DNA of 64,000 nt, taken from Gelidibacter salicanalis. GTDB taxonomy: Bacteria; Bacteroidota; Bacteroidia; Flavobacteriales; Flavobacteriaceae. The stretch spans positions 173,173-237,172 of the forward strand of contig NZ_JAEHJZ010000004.1 of the NCBI RefSeq assembly GCF_016469035.1. Reading direction: 5' to 3'. The notes under the pieces were generated by a model that saw nothing but the letters and a program-made list of their open reading frames with translations, made no database searches and was not told where the DNA came from. Every line of letters starts with the position of its first letter. Position 1 is the first letter of the stretch. Below, one piece after another: positions 26,491-35,615 of this stretch. A program made the position numbers and the translations under genes.

Positions 26491-26877
26491 TTACCAATCC
26501 TTGAAACTTCCAATCAGTATGGTTTCCCAATACATAGTAAATGGAATAGTATATGCCATATCGGGAGATGATACACTCATTCCTAGAACGCTACTAAGCT
26601 CCGATTTTAAATTGGTATGGATATCCTCAGCACAATCACCGCCGGCAAATAGAAGAATCCAAATATTTTTGATGATGTCAGAATACTGATAGGTAGTCAA
26701 TACAGAGCGTTTTCCCAAATAGGAGGTTATCGTATGGCGGAGGTTTAATCGGTCATATTCGTCCGGGATAGAATTTAATCCGCCAAAAAAATTGATGTTT
26801 TCAAAAAATGTTGTAATTTTTATCCTGCGAGATTTCACCGAATTTAGTGAAATCTTAGTAAGAAAAAAGAGTCTCAA
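26491..26877 (-). pseudogene. IS1380-family transposase N-terminal fragment
   Basis: The 128-residue frame contains ITTFFENINFFGGLN, YQYSDIIKNIWILLFAGG and GGDCAEDIHTNLKSEL, which are typical of the N-terminus of IS1380-type transposases of Bacteroidetes. After GMSVSSPD the homology ends and the frame runs into the left end of the IS200/IS605 remnant. All catalytic DDE parts are absent. The first about 20 codons (MRLFFLTKISLNS) cover the former IS end, which holds a palindrome GATTTCAC...GTGAAATC near 26830-26853. Confidence 0.75.
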
Positions 26878-27118
26878 GCGTTGTTTTCATTGACTTTTTG
26901 TCTTTCCTTATACTTTTCTGTGCGGATTTAAGGAGAAATAAGAGATAATTATCACAAACGAAAATCGATATAAACATACCCGAAAAGATTGTCGTTGTTC
27001 GGCTTTTGCTATATTTCCACAATCATTGGTTAATAAATTGGTGTAAAATGGTCCATGGAACCTTAAAAAAAATTTACTATTTGAGTAAATTTGCAAATTA
27101 AATAAAAATAGACTAACC

Positions 27119-29770
27119 ATGCTGGAACTGGTAGAACGAACGATAAGATCGATAGTGGAAAAAGAAAGATTGTCCCCGTCCGAAATAGAGGATGCAAAGC
27201 GTTTTTTCGGGGAAGGCCAACACACGATCCTATCCCAAGGAAAAGAAAAAATCACGGTACTAGTGGCAAACGGGGAAGAGCGTACCGTCCATATAGCTGT
27301 TGAAGGTGAGAATCGGCTATACCCAAAAACCAACGATAGAATGATAGAATGGGATGTCCATGGCCTTACTGCTCTGTACGTAATTGCCGATGAATTTAAG
27401 GGCGAAACCCTTTCCGAAGGCATTAAATATACCCGAAAAGGCATGATTAAGCGGGTAATGGAGGAGCGTTATGATAAGGCCAAAAAAGCTGAATATAAGG
27501 TAGTGCTGGCCAATAACCTGCACGGAGAACACACTTTGACCAACGAAAAAGGAAAAGCATTCAAGATTACTCTTCGCGATTTTGTGAACAGGACCGGCTA
27601 TATTAACAATATTGATTGGCGTACCAATAAACTGGGCACTACCAAGCACATTATGTACCTGTTCAATTATTTGGAAGACAATCCTTCCAAGACAAGGAAA
27701 ATGGACAAAAAGTATCCATTTATCGAAATATTTACCGATCCGTTGAACGATTATAGGATTACGTGGTTCTATCCGGAAACTTTGCGAACCGAGGAAAAGA
27801 AATTGCTAACATCCTACTTTGGCAACAAAAACCATATTGGTGATTCCAAAATAGCCCCGTTTTATTCGTTTGTGCACAAATCCAGGGACCTGGAACGTAT
27901 AAAGATACGGGAGGAGGTCTATGAGAAGGTGGAGGCCTATTTCGAGAAAAACATACTGGACCAACAGCAAAAAAACACCCATCTGGATTTTTCGCCCATT
28001 AAAGCTACCCTCTACCCTTATCAGAAAGAAGGCGTAGCGATTGCGGTCTTTAAAAAAGGTGTAATCATCGCCGATGAAATGGGACTGGGAAAAACCCTTC
28101 AAGCCATTGGGACGGCAGTGCTCAAAAAAAAGATCTTTGATTTTGGAAAAACTTTGGTAATTTGTCCGGCATCGGTGAAAAGCCAATGGAAGAATGAGGT
28201 ATTGAAGTTTACCAATGAGAAGGCCGTTGTGGTGGAGGGATACCCAGAGGAACGCAACGAAATGTATCTTAACGACCCCTCTTTTTTCCATATCATTAAT
28301 TATGAAACCGTATTGCGGGACCTGCCTTTTATCAACAAAGCAGGGTATGATTTCGTAATACTTGATGAGGCACAGAAGATCAAGAACTATGAGACCAAAA
28401 CCGCCAATGCCGTAAAGTCAATACACAAAAAACACGCCTTGGTAATAACGGGCACTCCGTTGGAGAATAAGTTGTTGGACCTCTATTCTATCGTACAGTT
28501 TTTGGATCCTTATTATCTGGCACCGCTGTGGGAGTTCTCATACCGGCATTGTATTTTTGACGCCAATTCCAAAAACAAAATACGCGGCTACTATAACCTG
28601 CAAGGCCTAAAAGCCCAACTGGAGCCTATCCTCATCCGAAGGGAAAAACAAGAGGTGTTCAACCAGTTGCCCAATGTGGTCCAAAAAAACGTATATGTGG
28701 AACTCTCCGATGAGCAGGCCGGACTGCATGCCAGTTTTGCAAGGGGCATCGCCTCTATTCTCGCCAAAAAATTCAAGACCACTTATGATTGGCAAAAACT
28801 GATGCACCTATTGACCAATATGCGTATGGTGTGCGACTCCACCTATCTCATCGACAAGGAGTCCCATATTTCCCCAAAATTGGTGGAACTCCGGGAAATC
28901 CTAATAGAAAACTTGGATGTTAAGAAAAACAATAGAAAAATCATTATTTTTTCGGAATGGGTCATTATGTTGAACCTTATCGGTGCGATGCTTAAAGAGG
29001 AAGGTATTACCTATACTATGCTAACAGGGAAAGTACCCGTGAAGAAACGTGGTGCCGTGATCAAGGAATTTGAGGATAATCCAGATTGCAATATCTTTCT
29101 CTCCAGTGAATCGGGCGGTACCGGACTTAACCTGCAGGTGGCCGATACGGTAATCAATTTTGAATTGCCATGGAACCCCGCAAAGAAAAACCAACGTATT
29201 GGCCGTATTGACCGGATCGGACAAACAAAACAGAAGCTGCACGTGTTTAACCTGCTCTCGTACGATTCTATAGAAATAAAAATAGCTGCTGGTCTTATTC
29301 TAAAGCAGAGTCTTTTTGAAGGTGTACTGAATTCGGGAAGCCTTACGGACGAGGTGGATTTTTCAGAAAAGGGAAAATCACAATTTATCAAACAACTGGA
29401 AGAGGTGCTCGGGGAAGATAGCTTCACAAAATCCCTGGCTGATAATGAATTAACCTTGGAGACCCAAGAGGAAGAGGGGCTCCGTGAGATGACGGCGCAA
29501 ACAGAACCCGTCAAGGACAACCAACCTGCCGAAAAAGTGGGCAAACCGGAAAACCAAAACCCCCAAACGGCACCTGCTGAAAATGACAGCAACGGAAAAA
29601 AAGAAAACAATCTTGAGCAAATGGAAGAAGTAATGACCAAGGGGATGGAATTTTTGACCGGTATCTACAAGATGGGCACGGGAAAAGACATGCCGGCCGC
29701 GGGAAAACCAAGGGTAAGCATCAACAAAGAGACGGGGGAGGTTTCCATCACATTTAAAATGGAAATGTAA
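27119..29770 (+). CDS. SNF2-family DNA-dependent ATPase/helicase
   Basis: The 883-residue product is a superfamily 2 SNF2/Rad54-type motor. Residues about 1-290 have no recognised domain. The ATPase core follows with Q-motif region TLYPYQKEGV, Walker A DEMGLGKT (about 318-325), Walker B LDEAQKIKN (about 414-422), motif III ITGTPLENK, then the C-terminal lobe with FLSSESGGTGLNLQ and motif VI QRIGRIDRIGQTKQ (about 694). The last 100 residues are acidic and low-complexity. Such proteins translocate on double-stranded DNA; some serve in defence islands (for example DISARM DrmD) but no methylase or partner gene is next to this one. It is visibly richer in GC than its neighbours and sits among IS remnants, suggesting transfer. 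Confidence 0.9.
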   Translation: MLELVERTIRSIVEKERLSPSEIEDAKRFFGEGQHTILSQGKEKITVLVANGEERTVHIAVEGENRLYPKTNDRMIEWDVHGLTALYVIADEFKGETLSEGIKYTRKGMIKRVMEERYDKAKKAEYKVVLANNLHGEHTLTNEKGKAFKITLRDFVNRTGYINNIDWRTNKLGTTKHIMYLFNYLEDNPSKTRKMDKKYPFIEIFTDPLNDYRITWFYPETLRTEEKKLLTSYFGNKNHIGDSKIAPFYSFVHKSRDLERIKIREEVYEKVEAYFEKNILDQQQKNTHLDFSPIKATLYPYQKEGVAIAVFKKGVIIADEMGLGKTLQAIGTAVLKKKIFDFGKTLVICPASVKSQWKNEVLKFTNEKAVVVEGYPEERNEMYLNDPSFFHIINYETVLRDLPFINKAGYDFVILDEAQKIKNYETKTANAVKSIHKKHALVITGTPLENKLLDLYSIVQFLDPYYLAPLWEFSYRHCIFDANSKNKIRGYYNLQGLKAQLEPILIRREKQEVFNQLPNVVQKNVYVELSDEQAGLHASFARGIASILAKKFKTTYDWQKLMHLLTNMRMVCDSTYLIDKESHISPKLVELREILIENLDVKKNNRKIIIFSEWVIMLNLIGAMLKEEGITYTMLTGKVPVKKRGAVIKEFEDNPDCNIFLSSESGGTGLNLQVADTVINFELPWNPAKKNQRIGRIDRIGQTKQKLHVFNLLSYDSIEIKIAAGLILKQSLFEGVLNSGSLTDEVDFSEKGKSQFIKQLEEVLGEDSFTKSLADNELTLETQEEEGLREMTAQTEPVKDNQPAEKVGKPENQNPQTAPAENDSNGKKENNLEQMEEVMTKGMEFLTGIYKMGTGKDMPAAGKPRVSINKETGEVSITFKMEM

Positions 29771-30181
29771 CCCCCATAATTACAGAGTTCTTTTTGAGGT
29801 TGGATGGTTTTAAATGAATTTTTTATAGGTGAATATGGTACGATGCCCAAAATCGAAAGACACAAGAACATAAAAAAGCTTATACTCCAAAATAATATAA
29901 CGAATAAAGAAATTACTTCCCAATACAATATGTATATCCTAATGGATACAGGGGTCTTTTGGGACTAATAGGGTATAAGGTTGACTGGAAAAACGAAACT
30001 TTTTCCACTTGTTTTGGAGTGGACGGTTTTTTAAATGGTAGTCGAGAAGTACCAAGGATATTTCCCAACATTTCAAAGCGCATTTTTTTTATTTGTTTTT
30101 CAACCTGCATTTGCTACACTATCTAAGTAACAAAAGGATGCAGTTAATTTGAATCCTCTTGTTAAAACGTTTTGAATGGAT
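29771..30181. other. Gene-free stretch after the SNF2 gene
   Basis: About 410 bases without a convincing gene. A - strand frame from 30110 to 29913 (with PFKKPSTPKQVEKVSFF) could be part of a degraded mobile-element end but is not recognisable. No terminator is obvious after the SNF2 stop. Confidence 0.4.
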
Positions 30182-30662
30182 TTATACCCCAAATACAATT
30201 GAAGCTTCAATACTTAATCTTTGGCTTATTTCCCTTGCTACGTTTAGAGGTGGTTCGCTTTTACCGTTGAGGTATTCACTGACCCGTGAGGTACTAACGC
30301 CCAAAAGCTCATCTAACCGTTTTTGGTTCAATCCCATTTCCGGGAGAAAGTCTAAGAAAAAAACTGTAATATTGTCATTAACTTATCTTTTTGACCAAAA
30401 TCCTTAGAGGGGTCAGTATGGCCAGAATAGGGGGTCAACATCACCTGAATATCCACATTTCTGCCCTACGTAACTTAATGACCTCAACCAATGAGGTTTT
30501 TTTTATTGGATAGGTTCACTCCTCATAATGGGCTAAAAGCTTAGGTAATAAATTTAATTCAATGTAGCTTTTAGTATCTGTGTTCTCAATGTTATCAGCA
30601 TCCTATAAAAGTGTTTCAACACGTTCTACAATGGCGTTATATTCTTTTTCTGTTGTATTCAT
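30182..30662 (-). pseudogene. higA: HigA-type antitoxin, interrupted by a transposon end
   Basis: The - strand N-terminal part begins at ATG 30662 as MNTTEKEYNAIVERVETLL, has a TAG, then DADNIENTDTKSYIELNLL, a TGA, and YPIKKTSLVEVIKLRRAEM. The C-terminal part EMGLNQKRLDELLGVSTSRV and SEYLNGKSEPPLNVAREISQ resumes about 110 bases later and ends at 30182. This is a HigA antitoxin with an N-terminal dimerisation region and an XRE helix-turn-helix. The intervening bases resemble an IS21-type end. Stop codons plus the insert make it non-functional. Confidence 0.75.
30405..30458. mobile_element. IS21-like terminal repeat scar inside higA
   Basis: Read on the + strand the segment contains GGGGTCAGTATGGCC and GGGGGTCAACATCACC, two related GGGGTCAxxATxxCC units in tandem. 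Repeated sub-terminal boxes of this type are characteristic of IS21-family ends in Bacteroidetes. No istA or istB gene remains. It lies exactly where the higA reading frame breaks (after RRAEM). Confidence 0.5.
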
Positions 30663-30664
30663 TG

Positions 30665-30700
30665 TTAAATGTTTTTAATATCCTTAACCTTGTCGTATTC
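30665..30700 (-). pseudogene. higB: Last codons of a HigB-type toxin
   Basis: Two bases before the higA ATG, the - strand reads EYDKVKDIKNI then stop, which matches the usual end of HigB mRNA-interferase toxins (…HAEYDK…). Everything upstream of these 11-12 codons has been replaced by a group II intron fragment, so no toxin can be made. Confidence 0.6.
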
Positions 30701-30822
30701 CGCCGCTGGCTTCCTTTAGATTCCACCTCGCGATGGACACCCTTACCTTGAGCTAATGGCAGGTAACTACAGACCCCCATAACGGACTTGCACCGTCTAG
30801 TTATTTGCCATGCACGGCACAC
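30701..30822 (-). mobile_element. 5' fragment of a group II intron (domain I)
   Basis: On the - strand the fragment starts GTGTGCCGTGCATGG, matching the group II 5' consensus GTGYG. It continues with GACGGTGCAAGTCCGT and the well-conserved stretch GGGTGTCCATCGCGAGGTGG followed by AATCTAAAGGAAGCC, seen in domain I of bacterial group II introns. It then breaks into the higB remnant. Neither the maturase gene nor domains V and VI are present. Its 5' end lies directly after the T-run of the tRNA terminator (30833-30852), an insertion position typical of group IIC introns. Confidence 0.7.
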
Positions 30823-30832
30823 AATAAAAAAA

Positions 30833-30852
30833 CCTTTCAATTTCTTGAAAGG
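30833..30852 (-). terminator. Rho-independent terminator of the tRNA gene fragment
   Basis: On the - strand CCTTTCAA GAAA TTGAAAGG is a perfect 8-bp stem followed directly by TTTTTTTATT. It lies 17 bases after the tRNA 3' end, so it is the native terminator of that tRNA gene. Confidence 0.85.
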
Positions 30853-30868
30853 CTTGTCTTTACTGGTG

Positions 30869-30910
30869 TGGTCCCACCTGGGCTCGAACCAGGGACCACC
30901 TGATTATGAG
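30869..30910 (-). other. 3' half of a tRNA gene (CAT anticodon), probable integration attachment site
   Basis: On the - strand the segment reads CTCATAATCAGG (anticodon loop CTCATAA and 3' stem strand), a variable region, a perfect T-arm CCTGG-TTCGAGC-CCAGG and the acceptor strand TGGGACC plus A. The 5' half of the tRNA is missing: bases to the right (AATTGT on the - strand) cannot pair with the anticodon stem. The native terminator remains on the left. This is what is left of a tRNA-Met(CAT) type gene at an integration junction, and a tyrosine integrase begins 152 bases to the right. The mobile element therefore extends rightwards from about 30911. Confidence 0.75.
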
Positions 30911-31062
30911 ACAATTAATTTCAGTTTTCATTTGTCAACATATAGCTTATTATTGATTGATTATCAATGTTTTATGAATTTTTGCTTTGTTTCTATTTGC
31001 ATATGATTTACCTTTAAAAGGCAATTTGTTGTACAGATGTTGTACTGATTTATTCTAAACCT

Positions 31063-32271
31063 ATGGCAACCGTAAAAACCGTATTAAGAAAAACAAAGCT
31101 CGCTGATGGCAGTTACCCCATCTCTTTGAGGGTATCTAAAGATAGACATTCGAAATTTTTTCAAACGATATTCAGAGCTTTTCCGAATGAATGGAACCAA
31201 ACAACGGGTAGTTTCACAACTAAGAATTCAAATAGCACCCAGAATAACAGGTTACTTCTAAAATTTAAGGACAGAGCTTTAAAAATCCTTTCAGAACTCG
31301 AGATGGAAAAGAGTGATTTCACTTTGCGAGACTTTGAGAATCGTTTTAGAATTGTATCTAATCCCGTACAGCAAAATGTTTTTTATTTCTGGGATGAGAT
31401 TATTGGCGAAATGATCTACGCAGGAAGAACAGGAAATGCAAAAGTAAATAAAGACACTTTTGAATCTTTAAAAAAATTCAATAAGAGTACCAGACTTAAC
31501 TTTAAAGAAGTTACTCCTTCTTTTTTATATAAATATGAGGCTTTTTTAAGGTCGCGAGGCGGAAGTGATGGAGGCATAGGTGTGCGGATGAGGACAATAA
31601 GAGCGCTATACAACTTCGCCATTGAAAGAAACATTGCGAAAGAACAGGATTATCCCTTTAAGATATATAAGGTCTCAAAACTTAAAGGTAAAAACCTAAA
31701 AAAGGCTTTATCAATAGAGGAAGTCTTAAAAATTAGAGATCTGGACTTAATTAAGTATCCATCGTTTATTAATTCCCGAAACTATTTTATCTTCAGTTTT
31801 TATACTAGAGGTATGAATTTTGCCGACATGATGTAACTTGAATGGAAAGACACTGACTTCGACAACATCTATTATACGAGATCCAAAACAAAAGGACATT
31901 TTAAAATTAAGATTGTTCTCCCTGTTCAAGAGATACTGAGCTATTACAAACAGTTATCAACAGGTACTAATTATGTATTTCCAATTCTTTTGAAAAACAG
32001 CTCAACCCCATCACAACTAGAGAATAGAAAACATAAAACGCTCCAACGTTACAACAAGGAATTAAAAGAGATTGCCGAAATCTGCGAAATCTACAAGCCC
32101 CTTAGCAGTTATGTCGCTAGACATAGTTTTGCAAACTGTTTAAAACAAAAAGGAGTTGCTACCGATATAATTAGTGAATCTATGGGGCATCAAAATCTTG
32201 CTGTCACTCAGGCATATCTCAAAGAATTTGACAATTCCGTTTTAGATGATGCGATTGATATATTACTTTAA
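31063..32271 (+). pseudogene. Tyrosine recombinase/integrase with one in-frame stop codon
   Basis: The full frame is 402 codons and would encode a Bacteroidetes-type phage integrase: N-terminal arm-binding region, SAM-like core-binding domain (about 100-200), and catalytic domain with Arg249 (FYTRGMNFADMM), Arg353-His354 (SYVARHSFAN), His377 (SMGHQNLAV) and nucleophile Tyr386 (TQAYLKEF). Codon 258 (31834-31836) is TAA; the second copy at 42.5 kb has AAG there. The stop leaves only the first catalytic Arg, so the gene is inactive unless read through. It sits next to the tRNA-type attachment fragment and reads away from it, the usual place for the integrase of an island. Confidence 0.85.
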
Positions 32272-33060
32272 TTGAGAATTCTATTTTAATTTCTTTAGAT
32301 TATTTTAGCACTTTATCCTTATTATTACTACACTTAATTAGTATTTAGCTATTATTTATTTGCATTTGGATTTAATCGTATCTATATACTGTCTTAATTC
32401 TTATCATATGCTCTAATCGTGAGAGCTGTTCCCTTATTCGGATTTTTTGTATCTAATTTATTTTTGTCATTTTCCGAAATTTCCTAATTATACTAAAAAA
32501 CATTCTATAGGTTTTACGTTTCACCAAGTTAATTATATATTTCTTCTATGTTGTTAATATGTATATATCCCATTTTTCTCTTACACTTGATGATTATCCT
32601 TAATTATGTATAGAATCCGACAAATCTTAAATTTCTTTAATTGTTGGAAACATAATTTGTCACAACATAGAAAGATCAGCTTAAAAAGAAACCGATGAAT
32701 TCAAAATTTCGAGAGATGTATTTGCTTTTTAAAAATAAAGTGATCAATATTTAAAAAAGAAAAAAGGATTACCAATATTTTCGTCAACAAACGTAAAATA
32801 CTCAGGAAAGAATTTTTATTTACATGGTATTTTACAATTATGCAATAGATTGGAAAAATGTAATTCTTCCTTATACTTTTGAAAAAGCTAAAAAAAAATT
32901 AAACAAGGTGATTAACAGAGGTTTTAAACAAGCGGTTTTTCAAAACTAATAGCACAAATTACTCATAACTAAATGCTTGTGGTACAGGCTGAATAGTAAA
33001 TGAAAATTTAATTTGGAATAATTCTTTTCAACAAGCATCACTTAATTGTATACTGAACAA
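32272..33060. other. Long AT-rich spacer with one possible 41-codon ORF
   Basis: About 790 very AT-rich bases between the integrase and the carboxypeptidase. A small + strand frame at 32824-32949 would encode MVFYNYAIDWKNVILPYTF and 22 further basic residues; it has no clear ribosome-binding site and no recognised relatives. No terminator, RNA gene or repeat is obvious. Confidence 0.4.
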
Positions 33061-33070
33061 CTCATTTCTC

Positions 33071-34336
33071 CTATTTAAGTAATAATTCTATAAGTTTTTT
33101 AGCTGTAATTTCTCCTTTTTTCTTAACAAATCCCCTGGGTGTTTTATCTCCAATCTCATAAGTAAGTGATTCCGCGCCATGTTCATAAAAAAAGTAGCTA
33201 GTTGATGTGACTCTTTTTCCTGTCCCAGGACTGGGTTTGATATTTGGTTCATAATTTTCTAATTCTTTACCTGAGGCCAAAATAAGTGCGGGGACAAGAC
33301 CAGGCTTATTCCCTTTCTGTTCTGGATCTATAGTGTAATAAATGTCCTGCCACGTAGAATGAAAATCAACAAAAAAGTAAATTTTACCCCCAGAATCTTT
33401 GACTTTTTTCTCGAAGAAATCTCTTATCACGGTTGTTTCAGGTTGATTAAAATCCGCCCAGTCTCTATTTAGGTCGATGCCTCCCATATTGTGGCGCCAG
33501 TGACCATTATCCACGCCGTCAGGATTTACCAGTGGAAAAACATAAGTATTGTATTTTTTTCTAAATGCAACTGCATCCTCACTATCTGAAGAAAGGGTTT
33601 CGACAAATGACTTCATTCCCAAATACCCCGTTACCTCAGGTGGATGCTGTCGAGAAATCACAGCGATAATTGCCTTATCATCACTGTTCCCTATTTTTAA
33701 TACATTAATAGGCCTTCCTTCCCGACTTTCACCAGCCTTTGAATTAGTAATAAAAGATTTTTTACTTAATTCTTGTGCCCATGAGTCATTGTGAGAGGTA
33801 GTGAGAAGTTCTTGTGCAGAAATCCATAGCGTATCTGGACTTAAAGAAAGTCTCATGGTTGCACTGGAAAATTTGGGTTTTCCTTCAATAATTTTATTGT
33901 TTATAGAAAAATTGGAGGAATCTATTTCTTCAAAATTTACTCCATCTGTACTTGTTTTTGGGTGGTACCTATGATTAACGCCTTCTGAATATGTAAGGGC
34001 TAATGTTATTTCTTGTTCCTTGTCAGCCCAAAGCTTAAAAGCGTACCAGGGGCTAGGGTTTATGGGACTATTTTCTGGAGTTATTAACGTTGATATAATA
34101 GTGTCATTTACCAAAACAATCCCATTTAATCTTGCTCCATCAAATTCATTAGAAGCATAGATTCCTTTGCCAAGATCGAAAACATTTTTAAATTGTAGAC
34201 TAACTGGAACTGTTTGTGTGTTGACCTCTTGAATCTCTCCTTGTCCTTGCCATTGTTGACTTGTTTTACAAGAGACAGTTATGATGAAGCCTATGAAAAC
34301 TAAAATTGTTCTATAATTTAATTTTGTGATCTGCAT
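33071..34336 (-). CDS. M14-family zinc carboxypeptidase, lipoprotein
   Basis: The 421-residue product has a lipoprotein signal (ITVSC, Cys23) and so is probably anchored in the outer membrane or periplasm. An N-terminal beta domain (about 40-150) resembles the pro/N-domain of cytosolic-type carboxypeptidases. The catalytic domain follows, with zinc ligands His and Glu in RQHPPEVTGYLG (about 230), the substrate-binding NPDGVDNGHWRHN and GGIDLNRDW, the third ligand His in FVDFHST, and the general-base Glu in TYEIGDKTPR. It would remove C-terminal residues from peptides. It is downstream of the S9 peptidase gene on the same strand, divergent from SusC/SusD, as part of a peptide-use locus. Confidence 0.9.
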   Translation of the reverse strand: MQITKLNYRTILVFIGFIITVSCKTSQQWQGQGEIQEVNTQTVPVSLQFKNVFDLGKGIYASNEFDGARLNGIVLVNDTIISTLITPENSPINPSPWYAFKLWADKEQEITLALTYSEGVNHRYHPKTSTDGVNFEEIDSSNFSINNKIIEGKPKFSSATMRLSLSPDTLWISAQELLTTSHNDSWAQELSKKSFITNSKAGESREGRPINVLKIGNSDDKAIIAVISRQHPPEVTGYLGMKSFVETLSSDSEDAVAFRKKYNTYVFPLVNPDGVDNGHWRHNMGGIDLNRDWADFNQPETTVIRDFFEKKVKDSGGKIYFFVDFHSTWQDIYYTIDPEQKGNKPGLVPALILASGKELENYEPNIKPSPGTGKRVTSTSYFFYEHGAESLTYEIGDKTPRGFVKKKGEITAKKLIELLLK

Positions 34337-34379
34337 AATATAAGTTTTTGAAGATAAATTTTCAAGGTTTTAAAAAATA

Positions 34380-35465
34380 TTAAAATCCTTTATAACTAGC
34401 TTTATTTAATTCTTTAACTGTCCTTATCTTTCTTGGAGAATCAAGATATTTATCAAGATATTTATATATATCAACCCTTACCTCCCTGGCGTGTTTTGTG
34501 TCTATACGATTAAAAATGTGTCCGCCTGGAATTTCTTCATAAATTTTGTACTCAAATTTTTTATTGTTTGCTTTTAATGAGGAAATTAAATGTTCAACTT
34601 CAAGTACGTTTACATCATCATCATTGGTATTAGTATGTATAAGAAGAGGTGTGTTTTTTAGTTTATGAGCATTATACGCTGGTGAACGCCTCTTGTACTC
34701 TGCGACATCCTCATATGCCGTCTTGCCTATATGATAATCAGCTGAATATAAATCTCTATATCCTTGAGTTTTGTAACCCATTCTTGCCACTAAGTCACTT
34801 ACGGGAACACCGGCGTATGCAACTTTATAATTGTTAGGTTTTTCAAAAATATTTAAGAGAGTAATTAGACCGCCGTGGCTCCAACCTATTATACCAATTC
34901 GATTTTCGTCTACAAAATTATAATTTTCAATCATGAATTCGCGGCTGGCATCCACATCTCCTACTTCGCGCCCACCATAATCAATGTTTTCGTAATGTCT
35001 TTTTCCATAACCTGTACTACCTCTATACTCTGCAGCTACAACAATATATTGTTGTGCTATTAATTCTCTAATGATATGGGCGTAAAATGTTCCAAAACTA
35101 CTATGTACACCTCCATGTGGAAAGACGATCAAAGGATATTTTTTATTTGGATCGATATCTTTTGGCACAAAAACATATGAAGTAAATATAACCTGATTTC
35201 CATAACCCTGAGAGGTTGTATCTTTCTCTTTCCATAAAGGAGGACCAGTCATTGTAACTTTATCTACGTGAGCAACATCTCCAACTTTCTGATACCAAAG
35301 AATATCATCTATACCTTTGCCAAGTTCATCTAGACTATGTCTTAAGTTACTTATTTGGTTCCCCATTCTTTCAATTATTTTATCATTTGATTCTTTTTCC
35401 TGGGCTATTAATTGGCTTCCACCTGTAATAAGAATAATTGATAGAAATTGGTATATACTTCGCAT
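34380..35465 (-). CDS. S9-family (prolyl oligopeptidase/acylaminoacyl-type) serine peptidase
   Basis: The 361-residue precursor has a signal peptide (to about residue 22, SQLIAQ). It is an alpha/beta-hydrolase of the S9 type: oxyanion region FPHGGVHSSFG, AAEYRGSTGYGK, nucleophile Ser in IGWSHGGL, acid Asp in THTNDDDVN-like HTNTNDDDV, and His in PGGHIF. The N-terminal beta-propeller of full-size S9 enzymes is absent, so substrate gating is less strict. It would cleave small peptides or acyl-peptides in the periplasm. It precedes the M14 gene by 43 bases on the - strand and diverges from the SusC gene. Confidence 0.88.
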   Translation of the reverse strand: MRSIYQFLSIILITGGSQLIAQEKESNDKIIERMGNQISNLRHSLDELGKGIDDILWYQKVGDVAHVDKVTMTGPPLWKEKDTTSQGYGNQVIFTSYVFVPKDIDPNKKYPLIVFPHGGVHSSFGTFYAHIIRELIAQQYIVVAAEYRGSTGYGKRHYENIDYGGREVGDVDASREFMIENYNFVDENRIGIIGWSHGGLITLLNIFEKPNNYKVAYAGVPVSDLVARMGYKTQGYRDLYSADYHIGKTAYEDVAEYKRRSPAYNAHKLKNTPLLIHTNTNDDDVNVLEVEHLISSLKANNKKFEYKIYEEIPGGHIFNRIDTKHAREVRVDIYKYLDKYLDSPRKIRTVKELNKASYKGF

Positions 35466-35615
35466 AGGATCATTATTTATGTTAAATATATCAAAATTTT
35501 TACAAAAAACTATTTAGTAATATGAATTACGGAGACAAACAAGTAATATTGAATATTTCTTGTTTAATCTTAAATTATTCTTTAAAATTGTGTGTGTTTA
35601 ATAAATATTTGCAAT
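35466..35615. promoter_or_regulatory. Divergent promoter region between the S9 peptidase and SusC genes
   Basis: These 150 AT-rich bases must hold promoters for both directions. TAAATATTTG lies just ahead of the SusC start at 35616 and TATTTAG-like sequences occur near 35510; neither matches the Bacteroidetes -7 box exactly. No regulator gene (ECF sigma, hybrid two-component, GntR) is present in the locus. Confidence 0.4.

Noticed and set aside
26908-27444. A 178-codon - strand frame ahead of and within the SNF2 gene
   Set aside because: Most of it is antisense to the well-supported SNF2 N-terminus and its sequence shows no domain or signal.
30637-30840. A 67-codon - strand frame
   Set aside because: It crosses the group II intron fragment and the higB/higA junction in a frame different from both, so it is an accidental frame.
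30869-30910. Complete tRNA gene
   Set aside because: Only the anticodon loop, T-arm and 3' acceptor strand are present; the D-arm and 5' acceptor strand cannot be found.
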